This document shows positions 1 to 10,720 of a DNA stretch of 64,000 nucleotides, in pieces. The position numbers were made by a program, and so were the translations under genes. The notes below the pieces were generated by a model. It was not told the DNA's origin and made no database searches. It was given only the letters and a program-made list of their open reading frames with translations. The DNA is from Cryptomeria japonica. Its lineage: Eukaryota > Streptophyta > Pinopsida > Cupressales > Cupressaceae. Numbering within the stretch: position 1 is the first letter of the stretch; every line of letters starts with the position of its first letter. The stretch spans positions 311,492,664 through 311,556,663 of the forward strand of contig NC_081414.1 in assembly GCF_030272615.1 (NCBI RefSeq), in the 5' to 3' direction.

Positions 1-119
1 ATCCACTTTTGATTTCATATCATTGCTGGAATAGTTTACCTTTGATCCATTTCTTGAAGTGTAATAAATGTAGCTTCAGTTCATTTCTGAATCTAATAGG
101 TTTTTTTTTGCTTTAAAAG

Positions 120-1596
120 GTGGAATGATCAAGAAAAAATGTTAAAAGATGAATTGACAAACCAAATGGTTGAGTGGTTTGGAAATGACACCTTTGACAA
201 AACCAAGCTCCTTGAAAAAGTTGGCACATATCTAAAGTATGTGAGGGACCAATACAAGACCCATTTGGAGAGGAACCTAAAGTACGAGCGTCCCCCATGA
301 TTCCAGAGAGGGAGTGGAAGGAATTGATTTTGGATGCCAAGGAGAGAATTGAAAGGAAAAAAGGAAATACACCACTAGATGCCAGAAGAAGGTACATGAT
401 ACTATCCGAAATGTAATTATGTACTAATTAATTACTCTTTATATTTATATAATCTAACATATTTCAAACTTTTTATAGACTGAGTGACACGTCAAAGGCA
501 ACCGAGGCAAGGCAAGAAAAGCATGGGCAACACAAACTCGGCTCTGGTGGTTACATGAAACTTGCTGCACGAATTGTAAGTATCTCATGTAAACGAAATA
601 TTGTATCAAAATATTAATAAATTGAAAACATTTTTTTTTTATCAAACAATGCAAGCAAAATTCACGGTACCAAGAAAAAATGCAGGGCTCTAAATTCAAT
701 AGAGTGCCCATAGAAGATGACAAGAGAATTGCCTACCAGCAAGGCTATTTAGCCGTGGCTGATCGGCTATGAGAATTGAGTGGGCATACACAACATTCGA
801 GTGCATTTGTCACACAGGTAAATATGGTAAATGGAAGTTGTTTGAAATTGAATACTTTACCAATAATCTAATTGATGTTGAGTTCCAACATAAAGTGACT
901 ATATTTGTTTTAAATAAGCAAGCAATGATAACAATGTGCATGTCATTGGAATGCAACCTGCTAATTGTGAAACACCACCTGCACATGAAGGTCTGGATGT
1001 GCATCCCAGTAGTGGGGGTATTCATTTGCTATTCAAATTTATTTATTTATCTATTAATACAATTAAACATCTTAATTTGTAATTAGAGCAGTAATTAATG
1101 TAACCTTTTTTGTTAATATTTTAGAGCATGTAGTCGGTGGTGAGCAAGTGGAGCATGATCTGGGTACACAACCTCAAGAACGTGATGTTCCCCACTCAGG
1201 TAAAGAGGACCACTGTTATTGCTTTAAACAAATATAATTGCAATTGGTGTTCAACATTAATGTAACCTTTAGTATTTCAACTCCAACAGATCTAGAGGGT
1301 GTTCAACATGTTGAGGTTGAGGCTACACAAAATGATGTGGCCCCATCTGGTAAAGAGCGCAACAATTATGTTCTCTAAATTAATGAAATACTTGTAACAA
1401 TAATAATTTTTTTTTTGAATTTAACCCATTTATTTGTTATTGCAGAGGACCCCCCTTTGCTTCAGTGTCCTCATCCTCAGTATAGGACTAGGCATACATT
1501 GAGATCATGAGTATTGGTGGAACATCTGCAGAGGGGGGAAATGATGAAGAAACCGATGTTCCACTTAGTCTTTTCATAGCTTCAAAGAAAAAATAA
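120..1596 (+). pseudogene. En/Spm (CACTA) TNP1-like transposon gene, 3' part, broken
   Basis: This resembles the plant En/Spm accessory transposase family (Pfam-type Transposase_24), which acts with the DDE transposase on CACTA ends. Inferred exons are 120-412, 479-575, 656-817, a short one ending near 1017, 1125-1199, 1290-1349 and 1446-1510, with GT-AG borders. Exon 1 encodes a helical block ending in YERPP then IPEREWK; exon 2 encodes RQEKHGQHKLGSGGY, the family's typical basic Gly-rich block; exon 3 encodes KFNRVPIEDDKRIAYQQG. A one-base loss in the C run at 292-296 puts a stop at 298-300. Another stop lies at 770-772 inside exon 3. The last exon ends at 1508-1510, and a shifted frame runs on to a stop at 1594-1596. 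The 5' end lies outside the window. Family call is fairly sure; exon 4 borders are weak. Confidence 0.7.
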
Positions 1597-2447
1597 AGAA
1601 AGAAATGGTTGTAATCTAACTTATTTGATAATGACTAATTTTTATGTGTTAGTGAATGTAATTATATGCTAATTAATGGTTATGGATGATATGTGTTAAT
1701 TAATATTGATGAATGTTGCATGTTAATTAATGTTAATCAATGTTATGTGTTAATGAACGTTATGTGATATTAATGAATGAATGCTATATTTTATTAATGG
1801 TAGAAAGAATTAATAAATGAATGTTATAAGATGTTAATGGGAATTTAGAGTGATGTTAGGGGGGGGGGGAGGGGTCAAATGAGCTTCCACCTTCACATGG
1901 TTGGCCCTGTTACGTAGAGAATATTAAACTATTCTCGAAACCAAGCGAAGCTCAACAAGGTAACACACTTTTTAATATTTCATTATGTTGCATAGTTAAT
2001 CTTATTGAATAATGTATATTGAATCTTAATTGCAGGGTCCAACAGAGCCAACATGAACAACAACACCACAAGTTGCTGGGTATAATGAACTCCCATATTG
2101 TCTTGTCTGTACACGAACAATATGAGTTGCTTCTAGTGTTGATATCCAAGGTAGGACTGCAAAAGTTATGAATATGCCTTATCCTTGTAAGTTTTTTTAT
2201 TACTTGTAAGTAATGAATATGCCTCATCCTTGTAAGTTTTTTTATTACCAAGAGAACAGTAAAAATTTTGTTTGAGATTGTATCATGGATCAAAAAATCT
2301 CTTCATTAATCCTTGACTCATGATTGCTATAATACTTCTTTAGACTTCTCATGTCATTTGTTGCACTTCTTCACTATTTTGGACTGAGTTTCAACTTTGA
2401 ATTTGCCTTGACTTATGACTATACCTAGCTTTGTCCTATCTTTGTAA
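1597..2447. other. AT-rich spacer with a G run
   Basis: Between 1640 and 1830 short words such as TTAATGAATGTTATG recur irregularly, giving AT-rich simple sequence. A G run interrupted by one A lies at 1859-1874. A duplicated piece of about 45 bp built around ATGAATATGCCTYATCCTTG lies at 2167-2252. I see no gene. It may be the 3' region of the CACTA element upstream. Confidence 0.5.
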
Positions 2448-2790
2448 GCTTCCTCTTTGAATTGTGGTTGTAGCTTTGATAATACCTTTTTAATGTTGCA
2501 CTATTTGTAAGGAGGAAAAATCCTAATGCATGTTGAAAATTGTGTTCTAGTGACTGAGACTAACCTAATGCATCTCAGAATAGTACCTAGCTTCCTCTTT
2601 GAATTGTGGTTGTAGTGACTGAGACTAACCTAATGCATCTCAGAATAGTACCTAGCTTCCACTTTGAATTGTGGTTGTAGCTTTGATAATACCTTTTTAA
2701 TGTTGCACTATTTGTAAGGAGGACAACTCCTAATGCATGTTGCAACTTGTGTTCTAGTGACTGAGACTAACCTAATGCGTCTCAGAATGG
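2448..2790. repeat. Tandem duplication, about 140-bp unit
   Basis: A unit running from GCTTCCTCTTTGAATTGTGG to a copy of GACTAACCTAATGCATCTCA occurs at about 2448-2588, in a shortened form at about 2589-2652, and again at about 2653-2790. The middle copy has lost its central part and keeps only the two ends. The pattern fits tandem duplication followed by internal deletion. No coding frame is evident. Confidence 0.75.
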
Positions 2791-3084
2791 CATAAATTGC
2801 CAGGATGGAGATATAGCAGATGAGTTCAAGATTTTTGTTGTAGAAATTATTTGATTTCTGTGCTTGAAATTTATGTATATACACTATTTATAGTCTACTC
2901 TATATTTCCCACTCAGCTACTCCTATTGCTTTGAAATGAAATGTGAACTGATGAATTGTATTCTATAGATGACCAATGCCTTTCTTCACTGTTTGGGCTA
3001 CAGAGTCTTTATATTTCTTTAGGACTTATTGTGTAAACTTATGAGACAATTTTTAAACCCACCACCTCTCAATGAGTCGATGAG

Positions 3085-3180
3085 TTACATTATTACCAAG
3101 CATTGTGGCTTTTCAGCATATAACCGGTAACCAACATTTTTTGTTTAACAAACTGGAAGATAAACAAATTGAGTATTGCC
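3085..3180. repeat. Dispersed repeat, copy 1 (partner at 6305-6400)
   Basis: This stretch matches 6305-6400 in order: ACCAAGCATYRTGGCTTTTC, then a divergent patch, then GTTTAACAAACTGG followed by a purine-rich AGATAAA stretch. It looks like the border of a retroelement (a GTTAACA edge next to a purine tract), but the orientation is ambiguous and I could not find a matching second LTR. It sits directly next to the TCGAT-rich array. Confidence 0.55.
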
Positions 3181-3189
3181 ATCTCCTCA

Positions 3190-4510
3190 CTGATACCTAT
3201 CTGGTATCCATCGGTCCCTTTTTATGTTGAAGAAACCCTGGGATTCGGTGACTTCCTTTAGTTTTCCATCAAAATGCTTTTTCCATCGATACTATGCTCC
3301 TTCGATGAATGGGTCTGTTGTCTCACCAAAGCCCCTTTTATCCTCTCTTTGTCATCTTCCACCAATAAAATTGTATCGATGAAACCATGTGTATAAGAGA
3401 CATGCCTTTTAGTCTCCTCAAAACTCATATTCTCATGAAAATCTTTTTGCTGTCCGTTGGGTTTCATGTAGACTTTGGACTTTGGTGACTTCTTTTGTCC
3501 TCCCATCAATACTCATATCCTTATCGATATCATTCATCGATGTAGTTTTCTTCTGTTTTATCGATATCACTTTTTTGATGAGAATGCTTCTTTGGGTGAA
3601 TCTTCTTTATATTGCATCGATGATATTGTTTCTTCGAAAGCCTTTTCTCATCGGTGGGGGCCACCTCTACTTTCTTCGATACGTTTTGTTGGTGGGACCA
3701 TCTCTTTTGGTGAGTCTTTTTGCACCGATAGTGTTATATCCTCAAAGACCTTTTCTTGTTGATGAGATCCATCTCCACTTTCCTTGATATATTTTATCGA
3801 TGGAGTTACTATCTTCGATGACTTCCTTTAGTTTTCCATCGAAATGCTTTTTCCTTCAATATCACTATGCTCCTTCGATGAATGAGTCTATTGTCTCACC
3901 GAAGCCCCTTTTATCCTCTGTTTGTCATCTTCCACCAATAAAGTTGTATCGATGAAACCATGTGTATTGAAGACATGCCTTTTAGTCTCCTTGAAACTCA
4001 TATTCTCATCGAAATCTTTTTGTTGTCCGCCAGGTTTCATGTCGAAGAGACTTTGGACTTCGGTGACTTCTTTTGTCCTCCCATCGAAACTCATATCCTT
4101 ATTGATATCATTCATCGATGTAGTTTTCTTCTGTTTTATCAATATCACTTTTTCGATGAGAATGCTTCTTTTGGTGAATCTTCTTTATATTGCATCGATG
4201 ATATTGTTTCTTCGAAAGCCTTTTCTCATCGGTGGGGGCCACCTCTGCTTTCTTCGATACCTTTTGTTGGTGGGACCATCTCTTTCAGTAAGTCTTTTTG
4301 TACCGATAGTGTTATATCCTTGAAGACCTTTTCTTGTCGATGATAACCATCTCCACTTTCATCGATATCTTTTATCGATGGAGTTACTATCTTCGATGAG
4401 TCCTTTCTGAAGTTGATCGGTGTTTTCTTTCTTCGATGCCCCTTTTATATCGATGAGACATCGCTAGGTCTCATCAATACTGTTTGAATCTTAGATACTT
4501 CGATAGAATG
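3190..4510. repeat. TCGAT-rich tandem repeat, 570-bp period
   Basis: Two long copies are in tandem. ACTTCCTTTAGTTTTCCATC starts at 3251 and again at 3821, a period of 570 bp, and most of the intervening text repeats with scattered changes. TCGAT, ATCGA and TCGG occur very densely compared with the AT-rich flanks. On the minus strand both copies read in the same frame as a hydrophilic, Lys/Glu/Ser-rich peptide; 570 bp is 190 codons, and the common words are HGFIDT and LLVEDDK. Stops interrupt the frame. A third partial copy is at 9890-10395. It may be a coding repeat or a CACTA subterminal array; the sequence alone does not decide. Confidence 0.75.
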
Positions 4511-5160
4511 CTTTTAGACTTGTTCGATAACCTATGGGTTATTACGGTATCAATAAAAATGATGATTTCTTCCAAAGAGAGATGGCTTCTATGATTTAAT
4601 TTCTCAAATCAAGATATTTTACGTAATTCAGATTTTATGCTCAATAGAATGACTGCACTATCACCAATCTATCTTGAAGATTTAACTACTCTTTAGATTA
4701 TGATTATGACTGTCATGATATTTCATGAGACTGCTCTATCCCCATATGAAACCCTTTGTTCCCACAAATCAATGCTTTGACCTTGACTAAAACTTTATAG
4801 TGATCATTGTCTTTGTACAGTAAGCTTGCTACTTTCTCAACTTTTGATATATTGGAGGCTCCTAGGATGGTTTCTATCTTATAGTCAGAATACCTTGCTA
4901 TAATTTGTCGCTATTCTATGTTTATTTGTTTTCCATTCTTAACTCATAGTTCAATCGAATATGGTTCATCTTGGAATCAATGCACATCGGTTATAATCAG
5001 ATTATAACTAGTCTCCATGGTTGCAAGACTTGAAGAAGGATTCTTATCATCAATTAGATGCATACTTTTGGAAATATAGAAAGACAAAAAAATATATTAG
5101 AACCCTATTTTTTGTTGAGTCATAATATGATGTGTTAATTTAGCTAAATAAGGGAACCAA
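4511..5160. other. No recognised feature
   Basis: The TCGAT density drops abruptly after about 4530. The sequence is AT-rich with no coding frame longer than background, and I see no repeat or terminus. Confidence 0.4.
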
Positions 5161-5924
5161 TGTTGTATTAGGTTTAATTCCATGATGACAGTTGAAGCTT
5201 GTTAGAGATAGGGGATTTGTAGTAGTTGGCTTATTAGGTTATGTCAGAATCCCATGAAGGTCCTTGTAAACCATTAATGTCAGTAGACGTGAGACTGTTA
5301 TGTAACGAATTGGATCAACTAAACCTAGAAGTTCTATAACCAATGAATTAGCTGACTCAAGTGTATGTTAATTATCTTATGATGGTCATTTATGACCGTT
5401 ATTCTTAGTAGACATTAAGCAGCTCACTAGATAGTTGGTTATTAAACCAGTGAGTTAGTTGGCTCAAGTGTATGCTATTTATCATATGATGGTCATTAAT
5501 AACCATTATTGTTAGTACACATTAAGAAGATGGCTTGTTTAGATGGTTGGTAACTAGTGAGTTTGTTGAGCTCAATAATTGGATGTACAAGTCGAGCAAG
5601 GGAGATGAACACTAACAACGCATTGGTGCTTGCAATTTTAAAACCTTGGCCAAGATGGTGATGCTTTATCTAAGTGATGAAACTGGCCATTTGAATTCCT
5701 TTCTCACATTGATTAGCTTAATAATATTTGTTCAATTTTTTTTATCGTTAAAAGATTACCTTCCTTTTAGATAAATTAGTTAGATTCTTATTATGTTGAA
5801 GAACATTTAGTTAGTTTTCTCCTTCAATTGAAGTAGTTATGTTTTATTTTGAAATGCTCAATTTTTTATCTTAATATAGATTACAATTTATTTTCTTTAA
5901 GTATAGAATTAAAGGAATATTACA
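5161..5924 (+). mobile_element. Candidate copia 5' LTR (plus strand)
   Basis: The right edge is supported. TTACA at 5920-5924 is followed by two bases and then a tRNA-Met primer-binding site at 5927. The left edge, TGTTGTATTAGG at 5161, is the best TG start at a plausible distance but is a guess. Inside, a block of about 80 bp at 5345-5425 (CTCAAGTGTATG then a run to TTAGTAGACATTAAG) recurs at 5462-5530. No internal coding region follows, so this is a truncated element or LTR relic. Confidence 0.4.
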
Positions 5925-5926
5925 TA

Positions 5927-5938
5927 TGGTATCAGAGC
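5927..5938 (+). other. Primer-binding site, tRNA-Met type
   Basis: TGGTATCAGAGC is the standard plant LTR-retrotransposon primer-binding site complementary to the 3' end of initiator tRNA-Met. It lies two bases after a CA-ending LTR edge. Leader text follows for about 50 bp and then becomes unrelated sequence with no gag. Confidence 0.7.
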
Positions 5939-6492
5939 AACCAAGTTCGACATTGAACCTTAGGCTTTCCACCTATAAACAAAACTATATACATATGCAG
6001 GCGCACCATGGTTGAGATAATATGTAGGCACACTATATTCGCAAGTAAATCTTTTATTCAAATCCACAATATGAAACACAGAGTTTTATTGGAAGAACAC
6101 AAGTAACCTTATCTCCTTTAGATAATATCACAAACAATTGCCTACAGAAAGATGCAGTAATCCACGACATATACACAAAGGAAAGATGACTGATTATATT
6201 ATGTATGTTCATAAAATGGTACAATAGTAAGCCTCAGGCTATATTCTACTTCTTCTCTAATGATCCTTATTGTTACAAAATTTCCCTCATTTATATGAGG
6301 GTATACATTGTCACCAAGCATCATGGCTTTTCAACACATAACTATTAATTTACACTTTTGTTAACAAACTGGGAGATAAAAAAGTTCAGCATTCCTATGT
6401 GTTCAATGTACTTATCATCTTTATAGATTAGAACATCATTGTTTAGTGTCCTCATGTTGCTTTCTGTCTAGAATTGATTGGATAGAATATGG
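5939..6492. other. Short leader remnant and dispersed repeat, copy 2
   Basis: After the leader remnant the sequence is AT-rich without coding potential. 6305-6400 is the partner of 3085-3180 (about 95 bp, with GTTAACAAACTGGGAGATAA at 6360-6379). A short palindrome, CCCTCATTTATATGAGGG, lies at 6284-6301. I could not place LTR borders here. Confidence 0.45.
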
Positions 6493-9400
6493 TTAACACA
6501 GAGTGACAATTCTGTCCCGATTCAACTTTGCTATTGCTTGATTCTTCTCATCACTGAACTCTTGTTTCCACTGTTCCAACGATACTAACTCACCATTACT
6601 GTTAAAAGAGGGCACCCTAGGGGTATTCCCATCATCTAGCCTCTGAAGCTCTTTCCTTAATTGATTTGCCAATTCATCATGAGACTTCAAGTAAGCCCCG
6701 ACTTCAATTTTCTCACCTGGATTAATCAGACTGTTGTCATTCATCATGTCTTCCAACCAAGACCTGAGCCTTTCATGCTCTTTCAAAGCTCTGACTGTTC
6801 CAATGTATGTTTTCCAATAGATTTCTGCAACTTGCATCATACTTCTGAACCTATGTTCAATGATCTCCAGAATCAACTTATCCATCTTTTGCTGTACCTT
6901 TTCTACTTGTCAAGATGTCTTTTCGGCCCTGTTCCTCCAATACATAGCGTATGTCAAGGCATCCATGGCATCTCTGTCAACACCATATGTCATCCCTGTT
7001 TGACTGGTACCTGTATCAATCTGAAGCAATCTGGCTTGCAGCCTCTATTTTTCTTCATCGATTTTCTCATATAGGCTTTTGTATGTAGAATTTTCTCAGA
7101 CCAGAAACTCTATCTGATCTTGGTTCAGTTTAGTGACATCCAAATTTAGTTTGGCAGTTGTTCTAGGGTCAGTCTTTCCAACCTGCTACACCATCAATTG
7201 TCCAAAATCTTCTTCTGTATCAACCAATATAGGTCTTTTATCTTTGGGATAGATAGTCCACTGTAGAAGAGCCTTCTGATCTAGATCATATCTTGATCCT
7301 CTAAAGAGTTTATCAATCTCTTTTGGCATCATTTTCCTTCTTGGGTCCCGTTTCTTGAGGAATCCATCAAACAACAAGGTAGAGTTCATGTCCCATCTAG
7401 AGTATAATACAACACCAGCTTCCTTAAGCAACTGTCTTCCCTTCTCAGGTGTCATTTCTCTCATCACAAGAACCATTTCCTATTGTAACTTTTGAAGCTT
7501 CTGCTCTTCTTTACTATTTCTCATGTTATTCATAATTTGAGATCCTTTATGTTGATAGAGGAATGCGGTGAACTCCTTGGAAGCAATGAAGTCACTATCA
7601 ACAATGAAATCCTCATGCTCCAGGAATCTGATGTCAGACACTTCTTGGACATTCAGTTGTCCTATTGCCAAGTCTATCGGTGTATCCTCTTCATAACCAT
7701 GGGGGTAATCCTCTCAAGGAGTGAATGGAATGATGCCAGATGTGGAAGTAGGAGACATATGAGCCAAAGGCTCTGTATTCCTAACAGTATCAATGTAATC
7801 CCTAAAAAACATGAGGTGGGACACCCTCAAGTATTTCCAATTCATGCTCCACAAGTTTGTTGACCAACTCCAAGGGGTCTTCAATCTTTTGTAGCACATT
7901 CTCATCCATTTTCCTTCTAAAAATCTTCCATTTATAAGCCTGCATTGCTTTCTCAAACTTTATTCGCTTCACTCTGGCCTCTTCTCTGCCAATGTTCTTA
8001 ATGAGGTCATCTGGTAGGTAAGATTTATTCTCTCCAGCCTTCAGCTTTTGTGATGACCAGGCTATCCTTATGTATCCTTCAGGATCAAAATTGGGCCTTG
8101 GATCTTCCATAGCCATGCCATAATAATCCAATTTTGTGTGTAGCAGGCCATAACTCTTTGAACTTTTCATAATAAAATCTGAAAATACTAACAACCTAGG
8201 TACAATTGATTCCCATGGCTTGTCAGATGTTTTGTACTCACTATTGACAGTTGCCTCACAATTTCCAGACAAGCCACTTTGTTAGGGATTGTAAGTGGTA
8301 GTAAGTATGGTCTCCCTTCGAACCCGTATACCTTGACTTGTGTGCAGTTTGAAAAACAATACCAATCTCCCCAATTGTGTTCAATTGAGGGATCTTCAAT
8401 GAAATCTTTTGGTCTTAGGAATCTTTGAACCTTTGGTGCAAGGGCATGATTGCACGGGAATCCCAACAGTCTATATAATGGCTTGACAAAGAACTCCTCA
8501 AAATGCCAATATTGATTATTCACATACCTCTGGTCCCATGAAGAAACCCATAGTTGCACTGGTTTTCTCATCCAACATTGTCATATGTGCTGACACATAA
8601 CTCTTCTGGCCATAACCCTTCATCTTGGCCCACATACAATAGCATATGCATAAGTAAGGAATAATGCTTGAAATGAACATTGATGACATCCCCCTTTAAC
8701 TTTTCTAACCCATGATTCAAAACCTCAACCAAATAAGCAGAAAAGTCAAAGAAGCAGGGGTCCTTAGACTGCAAATCGACAAAAATGACCATGGCTGCAA
8801 TATCCATCAAAGGATGGGCTTTTATCCCTAGCACTTGGGCAACACAGTAATAGGTATACTTGAAATATGGATGGAAAGAGTTGACATCATAGGGATCTTT
8901 GTCATCCTGACCTAGTGGCACTAAGGACCTTGCATTCCTAGGTCTATGTATAGGGAGTCTCCATGTTTTGTAAGTGTGCTCTAGGTTGAAATATTCACTT
9001 GTTAACTTCTTGAGGTCAATCAATTCTTCAAATCCCCAATCCAACTCGAACACGGTGTCAATAACCTCCTTTCTGATTGCAAGAATTGGCTCACCCATGT
9101 AGTTATATATGGTCCTGGTTTTAGGGTCATAATTGTTTGCCAATGCCTTCATGAGCTCCACATTCACGAATACATTAGCCACAAACCTAACTAAGTTCAA
9201 TCACCATAAATTGTTGATAGGTTGAGGGGCAACTCTTCTGTTGTACCCATATATGAATAATTCATACCCTCTCAATTCTATCCATATGTCTTCAAGATCC
9301 TCAAACCGGTCCTCCAGGCCTTCCTCATCAGCTCTAATCTTCTTAGACCTCAAATTGGATGATGGGCACTAGCCAATTAGGTCCTGGGCCAAAGAACGCC

Positions 9401-9632
9401 CTTCCCTTTTTTGTCTTTCAGGTTTTTCTTCTACAACGATAGGTTCTTTTCCTTTTTTGGTCTTATTAGTTTTAGATGGTGATTTCGTTTGAATTTTAAA
9501 AAAGAGGTCTATGTGCAAACAACTTACTTGGAATTACTGAGCTTTATCTATGAATTCGCCCAATTCTTGCTTTCAGTTCGTCGCCTGTGAATTCCTTAAT
9601 GCTATGTCCTTTGATGTTGATCCACTACTCAT
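6493..9632 (-). pseudogene. Unrecognised retroelement-associated ORF, broken
   Basis: Reading the minus strand from ATG at 9630-9632 gives a protein of roughly 1000 residues if stops and frame changes are ignored. The N-terminal part is basic and low in complexity. The middle (about 9200-8190) is globular: NNYDPKTRTIYNYMGEP, then YTYYCVAQVLGIKAHP, then PVQLWVSSWDQRYVNNQYWH. The C-terminal part (about 8270-6493) is hydrophilic and probably coiled coil, ending in LNRDRIVTLC. There is no protease, RT, integrase or zinc knuckle. Stops lie near 9573, 9525, 9370, 8569, 7477 and 6910, several of them a single change away from a sense codon. The order, hydrophilic start then globular core then coiled-coil end, resembles the ORF2 proteins at 24272-27689 and 30018-33367 and the ORF at 48920-52498, but I see no clear shared sequence. 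Function unknown. Confidence 0.5.
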
Positions 9633-9889
9633 GGCGTATTTAATCAGTTAGTAATGGCCATTTTGGACAACGATCACTTGGGCACACGTTCAAATTCAAT
9701 GGTGATGTGACCTTTCGTGGGATTTGTTTCTGATTTTCACGACAATCAATAATCATTTCGATGAGGATATGTCTTTTGATCATTTGTTTCTTTAGTCCAT
9801 CATCTCTTTGTTTCTATCGACAATACTTTTGTTTCAAATATTACTTCGCTCAAGTATTTTTTCCATTCATCAAAATACTATATTCAGGC
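9633..9889. other. Spacer between the unassigned ORF and the TCGAT-rich block
   Basis: AT-rich sequence directly upstream (in the minus sense) of the 6493-9632 ORF. It grades into the TCGAT-rich repeat after about 9770. No promoter motif could be assigned. Confidence 0.35.
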
Positions 9890-10395
9890 AGTATGGCTAT
9901 CTCCTCATCAAAACATATCTAATATCCATTGGGTCTTATGTCAAAGAAACCTTGGGCTTTAGTGTCCTCCTCCTTTATTTTTCCATCGAAATACTTCTTT
10001 CATCGATAGCACTATGCCCGTCGATGAATGAGTCTATTATATCACCGATAAACTTACATCGGCAAAACCACACATATCGAGAACATGCCTTTTAACCTCC
10101 TCAAAACCTATATCCTCATCGATATCTTTTATCAATGTAGCTTCCTTTTGTCTGATCGATATTATTCTTTTGATGAAAATGCTCCTTTCGGTGGGTCCTT
10201 TTTATGTTGCACCGATAGTATTATTTCCTCAAGAACTTTTCCCGTCGATGAAGACCCTCTCTGCTTTCTTCGATATCTTTTGTCGATGAAGTTATTATCT
10301 TTGGTGAGTTCTTTCTAGAATTCATTGGTGTTTCCTTCCTTCGATGGCTCTTTTATATCGATGAGACATCACTAGGTCTCATCGATCCGAATTCA
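9890..10395. repeat. TCGAT-rich repeat, third partial copy
   Basis: This matches the 3190-4510 array in order. AATATCCATTGGGTCTTATG corresponds to the text near 3205, TGAATGAGTCTATT to that near 3880, and TATATCGATGAGACATC at 10355 to that near 4449. It is more diverged and shorter than the tandem copies. The minus-strand frame again reads as a hydrophilic peptide with the words GFEEVKRHV and SLSV, cut by stops. Confidence 0.65.
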
Positions 10396-10461
10396 AAAGG
10401 TATCAATGAGACCCAGCAATGTCTCATCAATATAAAAGAGCCATCGAAGGAAGGAAACACC
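10327..10461. repeat. Large inverted repeat (about 65-bp arms)
   Basis: The left arm starts GGTGTTTCCTTCCTTCGATG at 10327 and runs to TCTCATCGATCC. The right arm ends CATCGAAGGAAGGAAACACC at 10461. The arms differ at only a few positions and meet around GAATTCAAAAGG. The left arm alone is also present near 4431-4490, so the right arm looks like an inverted duplication of the repeat end. The pair could fold into a long hairpin. Confidence 0.85.
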
Positions 10462-10481
10462 GACATCGATAATAATTATTT

Positions 10482-10720
10482 TTTTTTGATAAAAAATATC
10501 ATCGTTGAAATTAGGATTACTACCAAGATTTCAACCGACGATGTAATCAGCAGACATACAATGCCGACAGAGTCCATTGGATTGTCGTATTTTTGATGGG
10601 TATGGCATCGTCGACCAATCCAACACCGAGTTTTCGATGGTTGATTTTGTCGGCACTCCAACGAAAATTCATCGCAAATCCGACAAACGACCATAAAAAA
10701 TCAGCTCTGAATGTACTAGT
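10482..10720. mobile_element. CACTA-type terminal region
   Basis: Read on the minus strand, the segment starts CACTAGTACATT at 10720, exactly where the G1 reverse transcriptase frame breaks (after KLLG). It is followed by GTCGG and CGATGAA words in direct and inverted order, like the subterminal repeats of plant CACTA transposons. A partial stem lies at 10500-10536 (CATCGTTGAAAT against ATTTCAACCGACGATG). The opposite terminus is not found with certainty. The TNP1-like gene at 120-1596 would be in the right orientation for this to be its 3' end. Confidence 0.45.

Noticed and set aside
769-1086. 105-residue plus-strand frame next to the TNP1-like exons
   Set aside because: It crosses an inferred intron and uses a frame different from the conserved exons; the Ile/Leu-rich end is AT-rich intron text.
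3475-4343. Plus-strand open frames through the TCGAT-rich repeat (about 95-133 residues, Phe/Ser/Leu-rich)
   Set aside because: They are the complement of the minus-strand frame in a low-complexity repeat; the minus reading has a protein-like hydrophilic composition and the plus one does not.
5927-6400. A complete short retroelement (TRIM-like) from the primer-binding site to the purine tract at about 6368
   Set aside because: No second LTR matching 5161-5924 follows the purine tract, so a complete element is not supported.
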